Shown here: piece after piece, positions 1-7,215 of the stretch
How positions within the stretch are numbered: position 1 is the stretch's first letter
Layout: every line of letters begins with the position of its first letter
Source of the DNA: Clostridium estertheticum
GTDB lineage: Bacteria; Bacillota; Clostridia; Clostridiales; Clostridiaceae
DNA length: 64,000 bases
Reading direction: 5' to 3'
Assembly (NCBI RefSeq): GCF_011065935.2
Contig: NZ_JAAMNH020000001.1
Location: forward strand, 1,137,001-1,201,000
Program-made: the position numbers and the translations under genes
Notes under the pieces: model-generated
Told to the model about the DNA's origin: nothing
Seen by the model: only the letters and a program-made list of their open reading frames with translations
Database searches by the model: none

Positions 1-1
1 G

Positions 2-199
2 AAAGTAACTACGGTAAAATACAAAGAGAAGGATAATGGTGTAGAAATTATAGTTGTCAATAATGAGGCCTTATCCCCCGAAGCTGAAATGGTTCATGAC
101 TTAGTTAACATTATACATGTGTTCAGTTGCATAATTTATAGACTTAGAAAGTATAAAAAAAAGGTCAAGGAGGATAAGGAAATTGCTAAGAACATATAA
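2..199 (+). CDS. tnpA: IS607 TnpA serine recombinase, C-terminal part
   Basis: Frame 2 is open from the window start to a TAA at 197-199. The last ~65 residues contain AEMVHDLVNIIHVFSC and then a basic RLRKYKKK stretch, the typical C-terminus of IS607-type serine transposases (catalytic Ser domain upstream, not visible). The ORF is partial at its 5' end because the window begins inside it. It overlaps tnpB, so the two are probably translationally coupled. The enzyme would insert and excise the element without long target-site specificity. Confidence 0.75.
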   Translation, partial: KVTTVKYKEKDNGVEIIVVNNEALSPEAEMVHDLVNIIHVFSCIIYRLRKYKKKVKEDKEIAKNI

Positions 200-1382
200 A
201 ACAGAAATAAACCCAACAGGGGAACAAAGACGACAGACTCGTCAAAGCATTGGTGTTTGTAGGTATTTATACAACTTTTATTTAGCTGAAAATAAAGAAT
301 TATATAATCAATTTAAAAATGGATTAATAGATAAAAAACAAGCTTTTATGAGTGCTAATAATTTTGATATATTTATAAATCATGCAATTAAAACACAAGA
401 AGAATTTGCATGGATTAATGAATGTGGTTCTAAAGCTAGAAAAAAGGCTATTTGTAATGCTGAAACTGCATTTAAAAGGTTTTTTAAAGGACAAAGTAAA
501 TTCCCTAACTTCAAGAAAAAGAAGAATCAAGATGTTAAAATGTATTTTCCTAAAAATAATAAAGGCGATTGGACAGTAGAAAGACACAGAATTAAAGTTC
601 CGAGTCTTGGTTGGGTACAACTAAAAGAAAAAGGATATATTCCAATTAATTTGAAAGTGACTAGTGGGACTGTAAGCTTTAAAGCAAGTAGGTATTATGT
701 TTCTGTTTTAATTGATGTTCAAGACACCAATGATTATTCCACTTCTGAGAATCAAGGAATAGGAATAGATTTGGGAATAAAAGACTTGGCAATAGTTAAT
801 ACAATAGAGAAACCATTTAAAAATATAAATAAGACTAAAGAAGTTAAAAAATTAGAAAAAAAGTTAAAAAGAGAACAAAGAAAGCTTTCAAGGAAATATG
901 AAAGTTTAAAAGCAAGAAATAAAAAAATAAAAAAAGAAGGAGGAAATGCTACTAGACACAATATATCCAAGAAAATAGCCATTGTACAAAAACTTCATCA
1001 AAAACTTTCTAATATTAGAACCAATTATGTTAATCAAGTAATTAATGAGATAGTAAAAACCAAACCGTCTTATATAACAATTGAAGATTTAAACGTAAGA
1101 GGAATGATGAAAAATAAGCATTTAGCAAAGGCAGTAGCACAACAAAATTTTTACGACTTTAGAGTTAAACTTGCTTTCAAATGTAAGCTTAATAATATAG
1201 AACTAAGAATTGTTGATAGATGGTATCCATCAAGTAAAACGTGTTCTAATTGTGAAAGCATTAATAAAGATTTAAAACTTTCAGATAGAATGTATGTATG
1301 TCCAGTATGTGGACTTATAATTGATAGGGATAAAAATGCTAGTGTAAACCTTGCAAATGCTAAAATATACAAAGTGGCATAA
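183..1382 (+). CDS. tnpB: TnpB, RNA-guided nuclease of IS607 element
   Basis: This is a 399-aa TnpB with all RuvC parts: D196 in GIGIDLGIKD, E301 in ITIEDLNVRG, and the last Asp (D383) in the DRDKNASVN motif. A four-Cys zinc ribbon (C354, C357, C373, C376) sits before the last motif. A helix-turn-helix-like basic N-terminus and a Lys-rich bridging region (about 215-280) are present. Length is normal for the family. The start is TTG at 183: AAGGAGG lies 9 nt upstream and the gene overlaps the end of tnpA. By family knowledge TnpB cuts DNA at target sites specified by a right-end-derived omegaRNA and so helps keep the element. It looks intact and probably active. Confidence 0.9.
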   Translation: MLRTYKTEINPTGEQRRQTRQSIGVCRYLYNFYLAENKELYNQFKNGLIDKKQAFMSANNFDIFINHAIKTQEEFAWINECGSKARKKAICNAETAFKRFFKGQSKFPNFKKKKNQDVKMYFPKNNKGDWTVERHRIKVPSLGWVQLKEKGYIPINLKVTSGTVSFKASRYYVSVLIDVQDTNDYSTSENQGIGIDLGIKDLAIVNTIEKPFKNINKTKEVKKLEKKLKREQRKLSRKYESLKARNKKIKKEGGNATRHNISKKIAIVQKLHQKLSNIRTNYVNQVINEIVKTKPSYITIEDLNVRGMMKNKHLAKAVAQQNFYDFRVKLAFKCKLNNIELRIVDRWYPSSKTCSNCESINKDLKLSDRMYVCPVCGLIIDRDKNASVNLANAKIYKVA

Positions 1383-1545
1383 TCAAGCTATTGTATATGT
1401 GTACCGATGGCTAATCGGGAATTTAAGCCTTTGGAGTGTTATATCAAATGTTAGTAGTATCAGTAATGATATGAGGACAGACACAATGAAAAAGGAATTT
1501 TCTTGGTATGGATATGTTTGTCCATATTTTAAGTAGCAGTATAAC
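1383..1545 (+). ncRNA. probable omegaRNA / right end of IS607 element
   Basis: The 163 nt after tnpB contain the short paired segment around 1406-1432 (GATGGCTAATCGGGAATTTA) and no convincing gene. A 61-codon open frame overlaps the tnpB end but resembles nothing. In TnpB elements the guide-RNA scaffold overlaps the 3' end of tnpB and runs to the right end, so this is the expected place. Assignment is from position, not from a matched covariance model. Confidence 0.4.
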
Positions 1546-1547
1546 AT

Positions 1548-1958
1548 ATGGTTAGAACAATTATGAAAGACATATTTTTTCTTAATCAAAAATCAGAACT
1601 TGCTACAAAAGCAGATGCTCAGGTGATACAGGATTTGCTTGATACACTTAAAGCAAATGAAGAAGGCTGTGTAGGAATGGCAGCTAATATGATTGGTGTC
1701 AAAAAAAGAATTATTGTGATCAGTATGGGCGATATGAACGTTCCGATGATTAATCCTATGATAGTGAATAAATCGGGTCAATATGAAACAGAAGAAGGAT
1801 GTCTTTCACTTATAGGTGTTAGAAAAACTAATAGATTTCAAGAGATAGAAGTAGAGTATTTTGATTCGGGATTTAAGAAGCGAAGGGGAAAATACTCAGG
1901 ATGGATTGCTCAAATTATTCAACATGAAGTAGACCATTGTGATGGGATAGTCATATAG
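1548..1958 (+). CDS. def: peptide deformylase, short clostridial type
   Basis: It removes the formyl group from N-terminal Met of new proteins, using a metal held by Cys and two His. The three family motifs are present: GMAANMIG (motif 1, with Asn instead of the usual Gln-containing form, as in the short clostridial group), EEGCLSL with the metal-binding Cys, and QHEVDH with the two metal His and catalytic Glu. Length (136 aa) fits this short class rather than the ~150-170-aa housekeeping Def. No good Shine-Dalgarno precedes 1548; the MVRTIMKD start matches the family. A terminator follows. It is probably an accessory deformylase, since def is normally in the fmt operon. Confidence 0.85.
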   Translation: MVRTIMKDIFFLNQKSELATKADAQVIQDLLDTLKANEEGCVGMAANMIGVKKRIIVISMGDMNVPMINPMIVNKSGQYETEEGCLSLIGVRKTNRFQEIEVEYFDSGFKKRRGKYSGWIAQIIQHEVDHCDGIVI

Positions 1959-1987
1959 AAAAAAGGTAGATAGCTGTTTATAATGGT

Positions 1988-2039
1988 ACCTATAGACTAA
2001 ACATTTTTAAAAAAGTGTTTAGCCTATAGGTATTTTTTT
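1988..2039 (+). terminator. rho-independent terminator after def
   Basis: A long stem (arms 1988-2007 and 2014-2031, ACCTATAG...CTATAGGT) is followed by seven T. It would also work for the convergent fliB gene on the minus strand. Confidence 0.8.
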
Positions 2040-2092
2040 GTATAATAGAATTAACATCAGGAGGTATAGGGGTAGCTGTTCACTAGTCTTTT

Positions 2093-3313
2093 TTATAGAA
2101 GTTTTTTAGCAAATTCCATATTATCCAATTTGTTTTCTTTTATATAATTTAGTGAATCAACTAAATATGTTCTATGATGTTCTATGGTCTTTGAGAAAGA
2201 TTGGATAAATTCAACTATATCTTCTTTGTTATCTTGCTTAGTACATAGATATTTCCCGACTAAATAAAATCTAATAAATGAATATCTTACTAAAAGCAAA
2301 ATATATTCATCAAATATTGATTCCGATTCAGTAAATGGGAACATATAGTTATACATAAAATTTACTAAATAATTTTCGAAAATATAGCTATTATTATTTA
2401 TAAAATTTTCAGTATAATATTCAAATGCTTTTATATACAATTCAGAGTATTTGCTAATGTCTTCTCCTTCATCAAACTTGAATCCACTTATAATTTGCTT
2501 GGTACATTCCTTAAAAGAAGGACTTTCAACTTCTTTAGATACATTTAAGAAACCCATCATCTTTTTGAAAAAATCCATCTGCATAATATAACTTGATTGA
2601 TTTTTTTCATAAGAATCATTAACTGAATTCATATTATATTGTTTAATAAATGTAGGTACATCATTATACTTATGTTTAAGTTCTTTTTCTACTGTATTTA
2701 TAAAATCACCTAATATGTACAGTCTTTCACTTAAATTAAATTCTCTGTTTTGTATTATTTTAATACTCAAATCTCTAATTTCTTTAAAATATTTAACGGG
2801 TGAGTTATTATATTCTGTAGATGTAGTTTCAATATCACTTGATAATATATGTTTTTCTAAAGGCTCGTAACTTTCCGTAAATTCAATTCCTTCTTCTTTT
2901 AATAAAAGAATTCTTGCAGCTTCGGGACATGCTACATCAAGGGATATTTCATAATACCTATCTACTTTATTTGTTATTCTAGGAAAAGATGTGCAAACAT
3001 TTGAAAGATATTTCTCTCCAATTTTAGAATGAATTATACAGTAATTTTCTTCATCTAAAAAGGCACACCGTTTCCCACTTTTTAATTTTATTTTTCCATA
3101 ATCTATATCAGGGCTTAGGTAATAATCATTAATATGTACATTTTTCTGTAACATGAGCTTAATTTCTTTGTCTTGAACTTTATAATACTGCCTGAAGGTG
3201 ACCTCATCAATATCTATATCCCATCCAATACAACAGCTATCTGTGCATTTCCCACCTATACATTTAAATTCTTTAAGATATCTTGGATATCGCATTTTTA
3301 TATTTTCTCTCAT
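2093..3313 (-). CDS. fliB: flagellin lysine-N-methylase FliB
   Basis: It is predicted to methylate lysines of flagellin. The FliB family is recognised by its Cys clusters: CIGGKCTDSCCIGWD near the N-terminus, CAFLDEENYCIIH, VCTSFPR and VACPEA, which suggest an Fe-S or metal-binding enzyme. The 406-aa length is usual. The frame is open upstream to 3331, but AAGGAAG lies 6 nt before the ATG at 3313 (protein start MRENIKMRYP), so that start is preferred. No flagellar genes are in this window, so the gene is displaced from the flagellar cluster or acts in trans. Confidence 0.85.
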   Translation of the reverse strand: MRENIKMRYPRYLKEFKCIGGKCTDSCCIGWDIDIDEVTFRQYYKVQDKEIKLMLQKNVHINDYYLSPDIDYGKIKLKSGKRCAFLDEENYCIIHSKIGEKYLSNVCTSFPRITNKVDRYYEISLDVACPEAARILLLKEEGIEFTESYEPLEKHILSSDIETTSTEYNNSPVKYFKEIRDLSIKIIQNREFNLSERLYILGDFINTVEKELKHKYNDVPTFIKQYNMNSVNDSYEKNQSSYIMQMDFFKKMMGFLNVSKEVESPSFKECTKQIISGFKFDEGEDISKYSELYIKAFEYYTENFINNNSYIFENYLVNFMYNYMFPFTESESIFDEYILLLVRYSFIRFYLVGKYLCTKQDNKEDIVEFIQSFSKTIEHHRTYLVDSLNYIKENKLDNMEFAKKLL

Positions 3314-3450
3314 TGTATACTTCCTTTGCATATAAATTATTTCAATTTAAGTTTCATATTTATTTTACTATAGTAGTTCAAGTTTGTCAGATGTCTCTTC
3401 ATTTTCAGGTGCAACAAATCATACTCTGGAATAATATTGCCATTGGGTAG

Positions 3451-3585
3451 TTAATAAGATTTTAGATATATTGTGATTTGCTTTTGCAATCTATTTAATA
3501 ATGCTAGTATGAATTTTAAGTCTACATCACTTTTATATATAATGCTAGTTGATTTTCCGGCAAGGTATTCACCTGCATCATAATA
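3451..3585 (-). pseudogene. 3' remnant resembling specificity end of a type IIG/TaqI-like methylase
   Basis: The minus strand reads YYDAGEYLAGKSTSIIYKSD and then KFILALLNRLQKQITIYLKSY and a stop. This resembles the C-terminal LALLNSKL...YF-type segment of TaqI-like specificity domains in type IIG restriction enzymes. Only ~44 residues remain, and the 5' end stops exactly where the 75-bp repeat copy at 3587 begins. Family call is tentative; the truncation at the repeat is directly visible. Confidence 0.35.
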
Positions 3586-3586
3586 T

Positions 3587-3653
3587 CAAACAATAACTTC
3601 TAGTTATTGTAACGTCACCCGAGGTCGTAGTAAAAACTTGAAGTTTTTACTTT
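3587..3653 (+). repeat. 75-bp inverted-repeat family, copy 1 (diverged)
   Basis: The sequence reads CAAACAATAACTTCTAG, then a CACCCGAGGTCGT core, then CTTGAAGTTTTTACTTT. It is the most diverged of five copies (others at 10331, 12754, 12794, 14174). The arms can form one long hairpin or two small ones (AATAACTTCTAGTTATT and TAAAAACTTGAAGTTTTTA). It lies just left of the IS200/IS605 left end and just right of a truncated gene. Confidence 0.7.
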
Positions 3654-3695
3654 CTAATATTGCAACCTGTTAATATTGAAAGGTCTCGACGCACT

Positions 3696-3715
3696 CTCGT
3701 GGCTTCAGCCATGAG
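3696..3715 (+). other. IS200/IS605 left-end hairpin
   Basis: CTCGTGGC, loop TTCA, GCCATGAG. Sub-terminal hairpins of this type are the single-strand recognition sites of Y1 transposases. Confidence 0.6.
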
Positions 3716-3770
3716 TTAGGTCGACTTGCATATGTTAATTTATATTTAGAGGTGAAAGTAATGGCTCAAG

Positions 3771-3935
3771 TATATTATGGACGTGGCTATGTTTATTTAA
3801 TAGAATAGCATATTGTTTGGTGTGTTAAATATAGATATAAAGTTATAACTTCTAGTATAGAAATTATATTAATAGCAAAAAATAAAAGTAGAAAGGCAGG
3901 TGAATTTATCTATGGTAAAAGGATTTAAATATCGT
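3771..3935 (+). pseudogene. tnpA: IS200 Y1 transposase TnpA remnant
   Basis: The frame starts MAQVYYGRGYVYLIE, meets an in-frame TAG, then continues HIVWCVKYRYKVIT, which is the N-terminus of IS200-type TnpA (HxxW...KYR). The His-hydrophobic-His catalytic motif and the Tyr are gone; the frame jumps to a Lys/Arg-rich tail resembling the family's C-terminus (KNKSRKAG). So the gene has a nonsense mutation and a large internal deletion of roughly 90 codons. A good RBS (GAGGTG) still precedes it. Confidence 0.75.
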
Positions 3936-4904
3936 ATTTATCCAACAGTGGAACAAGAAACACAATTAGCTAAGACATTTGGTTGCGTAAGGTTTATTTA
4001 TAATAAAATGTTAGCTAAAAAAATAAAATTATATGAAACTGTTAAAAAGAGTTTATCAAAAACTGACTGTAACAATTACTGCAATAGAGAATTAAAAAAA
4101 GAATACCTTTGGCTTAAAGATGTAGATAAATTTGCTTTAACTAATTCTATTTATAATTTAGATAATGCTTATCAAAAATTTTTTATAGAACATAGTGGTT
4201 TTCCTAAATTGAAATCAAAACATGATCATAATTATTCTTACACTACTAACTTTACAAATAACAATATCAAGGTTTTATTTCATAACAATTTAGTTCAATT
4301 ACCTAAACTAGGTAAAGTAAAAGCTAAATTACACAGAGAATTTAAAGGGAAAATACTATTTGCTACTGTTAGTAAAGTGCCAAGCGGTAAGTATTTTGTT
4401 AGTTTTAATGTAGAAACTGAAAATTTCAAGTTGTCCATAAATAATAATATGATAGGATTTGACTTAGGTCTCAAAGAATTTCTTATAGATACAAACAATA
4501 ACCATATAGAAAGACCAAATATTAGAAATGATTTTTCAAATAAGTTGTCATCGCAAATTATTAACGATAACCAAGTAATAATTTCAGAAGACTTACAAGT
4601 TTCTAATATGATAAAAAATCATAATTTGGCAAAAAGTATTCAAGATGTATCATGGTCAGAGTTTACAAGACAACTAGAATATAAAGTAAATTGGTATGGG
4701 AGAACATATCATAAAATAAGTCCATGGTTCGCTAGTTCTCAGATTTGCTCTGATTGTGGAGCAGTAAATAAGAAGGTTAAGCTGCTATCAATAAGAGAGT
4801 GGACTTGTGAAGAATGCAAAAACATTAATGATAGGGATGAAAACACATCAAAAAACATTCTAAAACAAGGAATAAAAGAATTAGGTTTCGAAGTAGCTAT
4901 ATAA
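3912..4904 (+). CDS. tnpB: TnpB with internal deletion, probably inactive
   Basis: N-terminal MVKGFKYRIYPTVEQE is typical of IS605 TnpB. RuvC Asp (MIGFDLG), Glu (VIISEDLQVSNM), four zinc Cys (CSDC, CEEC) and the final NDRDENTSKN are kept. However, only about 35 residues separate the first Asp motif from SQIINDNQ. Complete TnpBs have about 100 there, including the basic bridge helix and the KL.R...R...K.H.KI segment. The protein is 330 aa instead of ~370-400. An in-frame deletion has therefore removed the bridge region, which should abolish guided cleavage. The start is ATG 3912 (AAAGGCAGGTG upstream); GTG 3900 is also open. Confidence 0.8.
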   Translation: MVKGFKYRIYPTVEQETQLAKTFGCVRFIYNKMLAKKIKLYETVKKSLSKTDCNNYCNRELKKEYLWLKDVDKFALTNSIYNLDNAYQKFFIEHSGFPKLKSKHDHNYSYTTNFTNNNIKVLFHNNLVQLPKLGKVKAKLHREFKGKILFATVSKVPSGKYFVSFNVETENFKLSINNNMIGFDLGLKEFLIDTNNNHIERPNIRNDFSNKLSSQIINDNQVIISEDLQVSNMIKNHNLAKSIQDVSWSEFTRQLEYKVNWYGRTYHKISPWFASSQICSDCGAVNKKVKLLSIREWTCEECKNINDRDENTSKNILKQGIKELGFEVAI

Positions 4905-5025
4905 TAGATTATAAAAATTTATATAGAGGAAATGTAGGGTAGGAACTTATCCGAAGTATAACGCCCATGAAGCTCATAGGTTACGAGGACAATGATGTGG
5001 TAAACTTTATTAGTAATGATAGAAG

Positions 5026-5045
5026 CCCGTCACTTCAGTGATGGG
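5026..5045 (+). other. IS200/IS605 right-end hairpin
   Basis: CCCGTCAC, loop TTCA, GTGATGGG, the same 8-4-8 form as the left-end hairpin at 3696. It closes the element and is probably the 3' part of the omegaRNA of the upstream tnpB. Confidence 0.65.
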
Positions 5046-5057
5046 AGGTTCACAACT

Positions 5058-5099
5058 GAACCACGCACACTTGGGACTTCAGTCGTGAGTTAGTGGTTC
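5058..5099 (+). other. left-end hairpin of TnpB-only element
   Basis: Outer arms GAACCAC and GTGGTTC enclose an inner imperfect hairpin, CTTGGGAC-TTCA-GTCGTGAG. The inner part has the same plan as the ends of the neighbouring IS200/IS605 remnant, so both may use the same transposase family. Confidence 0.55.
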
Positions 5100-5227
5100 T
5101 TTTACGATAGTAAGAGCATCTTTATAACTTATAAATAGAATGTAAGTTCGCATGAATTTTGTTATAATAAATGTATGTATAGGAAATAATAATAGTATAG
5201 TAAAAGTAGAAATGGAGGTGAATATTC

Positions 5228-6778
5228 ATGCCAAGAAAAACAACTCCTACTTATGTTTTAACTCTTAAATTAGATACTAATAATAGAGATGAATCAACAT
5301 TAAATAAAAGATTTGAAATATGTAGAAAACTTTACAATGCAATTTTAGGAACAGGGTTAAAGAAATTTAATGCTTTAATCGAATTAAAGGTTTACAAAAA
5401 ACTAAGAAAAGAATTAGCAGAAATCAATAAATTATACTTTAAAGATGAAGAGAGTAAAAAATCTAAAATAAATGATGAACTAAGGAAAGAAAAATATAAA
5501 GAGTTAACTGATTTATTAGGAGAATACGGCATTAATGAGTATTCACTTATAAATAAAATGACACCAATGTATAAACCATTTAATAAAAATATAGATAATA
5601 AAACTGCTCAAGTATTAGCAAGTAGGGCGTGGAAAGCTTTAGAAAAATTAATATTTAAGGAAGCGCAAAAGGTTAATTTTATTAGATATGATGAATTAAA
5701 AAGTGTTGAAGGTAAATGGAATAAAAGTGGTATAACTTATAGAGACGGGATTATTAAATGGAACGGATTAAAGATTCCAGTAATTATAAAATCTAATGAT
5801 TTTTATGCTCAAATAGCTATTCAAGATAAAATTAAATATTGTAGAATAGTAAGAAAATTTATTCGTGGTAAATATAAGTACTATGTGCAATTCATAATGG
5901 AGGGTATACCGCCAGTAAAATATAATAAAGAAAATGGTAATATAAAAAGAAGTATGGGGATAGGTAATGTTGGAATAGATATAGGAACTCAAACAATTGC
6001 AATATCGAGTAAGTATGATGTTAAATTATTAGAGTTATGTCCTGAAATTAATAACATTCAGGATATAAAAACTAAATTGTCAAGAAAATTAGATAGACAA
6101 AGACGTGCAAATAATCCAAATAACTATAATAGTGATGGAACTATAAAATTTGGTATTATAAGTAATGGAAAGAAAGAGAAATTAATATGGGTTAAGTCTA
6201 ATAAATATATTAAAACTCAAATGGAATTAAGGGATGTTCAAAGGAAACAAACTGATGTTAGAAAACAATCCCACGAGAAGTTGGCAAATTATATAATTTC
6301 ATTAGGTGATAGAATATTAGTTGAAAACATGAATTTTAAGGGACTACAAAAAAGAAGCAAGAAAACCACCATTAATGCGAGTACTGGTAAATTTAATAAG
6401 AAGAAAAGATTTGGTAAATCCTTAGCGAGTAGAGCACCTTCTAAATTAATAGAGATAATTAATAGAAAACTTAAATATAAGGAACTGGAAATCTTAAAAA
6501 TAAATACACATAAAGTTAAGGCTAGTATGTACAATCATTTTACGGATAAATACACTAAAAAAGAATTAAAAGATAGATGGGATGTGTCTACTGGAATTCA
6601 AAGGGACTGTTATTCTGCATTTTTAATAATGAATGTTAGTAATGATTTAGAAAAAATTAATAGAGAATTATGTTTTGAAACCTATGATAATTTCAAGCAA
6701 TTATATGATGATGAAATTAATAGACTTAAATCCTTAAAAGAAAATGGTATTAAACTGATATCTAGTATGGGGATATAA
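5228..6778 (+). CDS. large TnpB-like RuvC nuclease without zinc ribbon
   Basis: This 516-aa TnpB/OrfB-type protein keeps the RuvC triad: D251 in VGIDIGTQTIAISS, E366 in ILVENMNFKGLQ and D460 in GIQRDCYSAF. It is ~120 residues longer than usual, with an expanded Lys/Glu-rich helical region at 45-120. The CxxC...CxxC zinc ribbon is absent. Where it should be (about 428-455) the protein reads KVKASMYNHFTDKYTKKELK, with no Cys. It starts at ATG with GGAGGTG upstream. With the catalytic residues kept it may be an active RNA-guided nuclease of a divergent clade, or a repurposed TnpB; the sequence cannot decide. Confidence 0.8.
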   Translation: MPRKTTPTYVLTLKLDTNNRDESTLNKRFEICRKLYNAILGTGLKKFNALIELKVYKKLRKELAEINKLYFKDEESKKSKINDELRKEKYKELTDLLGEYGINEYSLINKMTPMYKPFNKNIDNKTAQVLASRAWKALEKLIFKEAQKVNFIRYDELKSVEGKWNKSGITYRDGIIKWNGLKIPVIIKSNDFYAQIAIQDKIKYCRIVRKFIRGKYKYYVQFIMEGIPPVKYNKENGNIKRSMGIGNVGIDIGTQTIAISSKYDVKLLELCPEINNIQDIKTKLSRKLDRQRRANNPNNYNSDGTIKFGIISNGKKEKLIWVKSNKYIKTQMELRDVQRKQTDVRKQSHEKLANYIISLGDRILVENMNFKGLQKRSKKTTINASTGKFNKKKRFGKSLASRAPSKLIEIINRKLKYKELEILKINTHKVKASMYNHFTDKYTKKELKDRWDVSTGIQRDCYSAFLIMNVSNDLEKINRELCFETYDNFKQLYDDEINRLKSLKENGIKLISSMGI

Positions 6779-6980
6779 ATATAAAAAAATATGGTTTTGA
6801 ACCGAGCCATTATACTATCGCGAATAGGCTAATTGTAGTCTTTGGTAGTAAAAGTCTTATTATAATTAAATGAGTCATTATATGTTGTAAGATATAGGTG
6901 AAATATTATCCCTATAAATGAGAGTATTATGGAAGTTTAAGAAGATAAGAACCACGTGACTTCAGTCATGTGAGATTCAG
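6779..6980 (+). ncRNA. probable omegaRNA/right end of large TnpB
   Basis: Two hundred noncoding nt follow the TnpB stop and end at hairpin 6953-6972 (CACGTGAC-TTCA-GTCATGTG). Position and end hairpin are as expected for the guide RNA of an IS605-like TnpB. No coding frame was seen. Confidence 0.4.
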
Positions 6981-7215
6981 GGTGAGCATATGTCCATAGA
7001 ATATATTTACTGTTTTTACCAAGTCACAGTTACCTTATTAAAAGATGTAATTTTTTTCTCCATTGTTAATGTTATAATACTTATTGAAAAGTTTAGAGTG
7101 TAAGGGTGTTTATGCTTAGTATATAAAGAAAAACTATGTGCATGTACATAACTGACAGTAACTTTTCGAATAATATTTTCTATGGTATTCCATAGGTTAA
7201 CAGGAGGATAAAATT

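Larger units (their letters stand above)
1..1545 (+). mobile_element. IS607-family element, left part cut by window start
   Basis: The end of a serine-recombinase-type TnpA overlaps a TnpB gene by 17 nt, the standard IS607 organisation. The left end lies outside the window. The right end is not sharply defined. After TnpB comes about 160 nt of noncoding DNA that should hold the guide-RNA scaffold and right end, and the next gene (deformylase) starts at 1548. Confidence 0.75.
3660..5050 (+). mobile_element. decayed IS200/IS605-type element
   Basis: A left-end hairpin (3696-3715, 8-bp arms around a TTCA loop), a broken Y1 transposase, a shortened tnpB and a right-end hairpin of the same 8-4-8 shape (5026-5045) are in order. 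Both genes have lost parts, so the element is a fossil. Confidence 0.7.
5056..6980 (+). mobile_element. TnpB-only IS605-like element
   Basis: A hairpin cluster at 5058-5099 (outer arms GAACCAC/GTGGTTC, inner hairpin with TTCA loop at 5070-5089) and a similar hairpin at 6953-6972 bracket one large tnpB. No transposase gene is present, so movement would need TnpA in trans. Confidence 0.6.

Noticed and set aside
1351..1536. 61-codon frame at the tnpB end as a gene
   Set aside because: No RBS, overlaps tnpB, and lies where the omegaRNA is expected.
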